A DNA stretch of 7,238 nt from Candidatus Sodaliphilus fimicaballi (GTDB lineage Bacteria > Bacteroidota > Bacteroidia > Bacteroidales > Muribaculaceae), in NCBI GenBank assembly GCA_018065165.1, contig JAGHTV010000508.1, positions 1-7,238 on the forward strand. The letters run 5' to 3'. The notes beneath the pieces are model-generated. The model worked only from the letters and a program-made list of their open reading frames with translations. It was not told where the DNA came from and did no database searches. The position numbers and the translations under genes are program-made. Positions 7,003 through 7,238 of this stretch are shown piece after piece. Each line of letters begins with the position of its first letter. The first letter of the stretch is position 1.

Positions 7003-7028
7003 TTTTAAGCATTTTGCGGGGCTTAAAA
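7003..7028. promoter_or_regulatory. inverted repeat upstream of gyrA promoter
   Basis: Perfect 8-base arms TTTTAAGC (7003-7010) and GCTTAAAA (7021-7028) surround a 10-base centre, ATTTTGCGGG. Arm centres are 18 bases apart. It ends 24 bases before the gyrA -7 box, near the -33 region. Without a T tract after the stem, it does not look like a terminator and fits a protein-binding site better. Function is unproven. Confidence 0.35.
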
Positions 7029-7052
7029 CGCTGATATTTTCAAAAAAATGCG

Positions 7053-7060
7053 TATATTTG
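7053..7060 (+). promoter_or_regulatory. Bacteroidota -7 promoter box for gyrA
   Basis: TATATTTG matches the Bacteroidota -7 consensus TAnnTTTG and is identical to the divergent clpC box. Transcription would start around 7066, giving a leader of about 88 bases before the gyrA ATG. No TTG is found at the normal -33 distance; TTTG at 7013-7016 is too far upstream. Confidence 0.65.
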
Positions 7061-7095
7061 TAAGTTATTTATTATGTGGTGGCATGCGTGATAGC

Positions 7096-7106
7096 CTTGG
7101 GCCAAG
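7096..7106 (+). repeat. compact CTTGG-G-CCAAG dyad in gyrA leader
   Basis: CTTGG (7096-7100) and CCAAG (7102-7106) are inverted around one G. The element lies about 30 bases into the predicted gyrA leader. It shares the CTTGG/CCAAG core of the spaced repeat near the clpC promoter and may be a third contact site for the same regulator. A single-base loop cannot form a stable RNA hairpin. Confidence 0.3.
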
Positions 7107-7153
7107 AGAGCCTTCGTTGCGGTGTCACGGAATTATAAATTTTATACTTAATT

Positions 7154-7238
7154 ATGAACAACGATCGAATTTTAGAGATCAATATCGAACAGGAGATGAG
7201 GCAATCCTACATCGACTACTCAATGTCGGTAATTGTTG
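7154..7238 (+). CDS. gyrA: DNA gyrase subunit A, N-terminal fragment (partial)
   Basis: Twenty-eight codons are visible before the window ends, reading MNNDRILEINIEQEMRQSYI followed by DYSMSVIV. The E.EM..SYIDYSMSVIV signature is the start of the type IIA topoisomerase A subunit, and the D/E-rich first residues match gyrA of Bacteroidales rather than the shorter parC start. GyrA forms the A2B2 gyrase that introduces negative supercoils; the catalytic Tyr lies beyond the window. The ATG at 7154 is preceded by an A/T-rich leader without a Shine-Dalgarno sequence, as usual in this phylum. It is divergent from clpC across 267 bases. The gene continues past the right edge. Confidence 0.93.
   Translation, partial: MNNDRILEINIEQEMRQSYIDYSMSVIV

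Noticed and set aside
7003..7028. Inverted repeat as an intrinsic terminator
   Set aside because: No gene reads into it from either side within the window, and neither strand has a proper T tract after the stem.
6887..7153. Possible frameshifted Clp-N domain upstream of clpC
   Set aside because: The region is A/T-rich with stops, carries promoter boxes, and at 267 bases is shorter than the roughly 450 needed. No Clp-N-like residues appear in any minus-strand frame.

Overview
The window looks like an ordinary chromosomal stretch of a Bacteroidales bacterium (phylum Bacteroidota). Evidence for this: tandem exbD paralogues followed by a Bacteroidota-type tonB, two copies of the lineage-specific -7 promoter box TAnnTTTG, mostly A/T-rich rather than Shine-Dalgarno start contexts, and HtpG, ClpC and GyrA sequences that read as Bacteroidales. 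Family-level placement cannot be settled from this sequence. I see no rRNA, tRNA, CRISPR array, insertion sequence or phage gene.

Layout. Bases 1-28 may be the tail of an upstream gene, probably part of the same operon. Bases 82-2366 (+) hold exbD-exbD-tonB, the proton-motive-force transducer that energises outer-membrane TonB-dependent (including SusC-like) transporters. The operon ends in a strong intrinsic terminator (2395-2430). A gene-free stretch of about 290 bases (2367-2656) separates it from a convergent operon. Besides the two facing terminators, it contains a short uncharacterised segment that could fold.

Bases 6886-2657 (-) hold clpC then htpG, 12 bases apart: a proteostasis operon of a Clp unfoldase and Hsp90. 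It is driven by a TATATTTG box at 6947-6940 and terminated by a 12-bp hairpin at 2629-2601. gyrA starts divergently at 7154 (+) and runs off the window. Its TATATTTG box is at 7053-7060. The 267-base clpC/gyrA divergent region carries several inverted repeats.

The most notable observation is that ClpC is a complete 723-residue gene with both AAA+ modules, the UVR-type middle segment and a VGF ClpP-docking loop, but without the usual N-terminal Clp-N substrate/adaptor domain. In its place is a charged, probably disordered tail of about 65 residues with an acidic cluster. An in-frame stop just upstream, and too little space before gyrA, argue against a mis-called start. The second point of interest is a recurrent CTTGGC/GCCAAG half-site in the clpC/gyrA control region. 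No clearly novel multi-gene system is present; the rest is well-known core biology.
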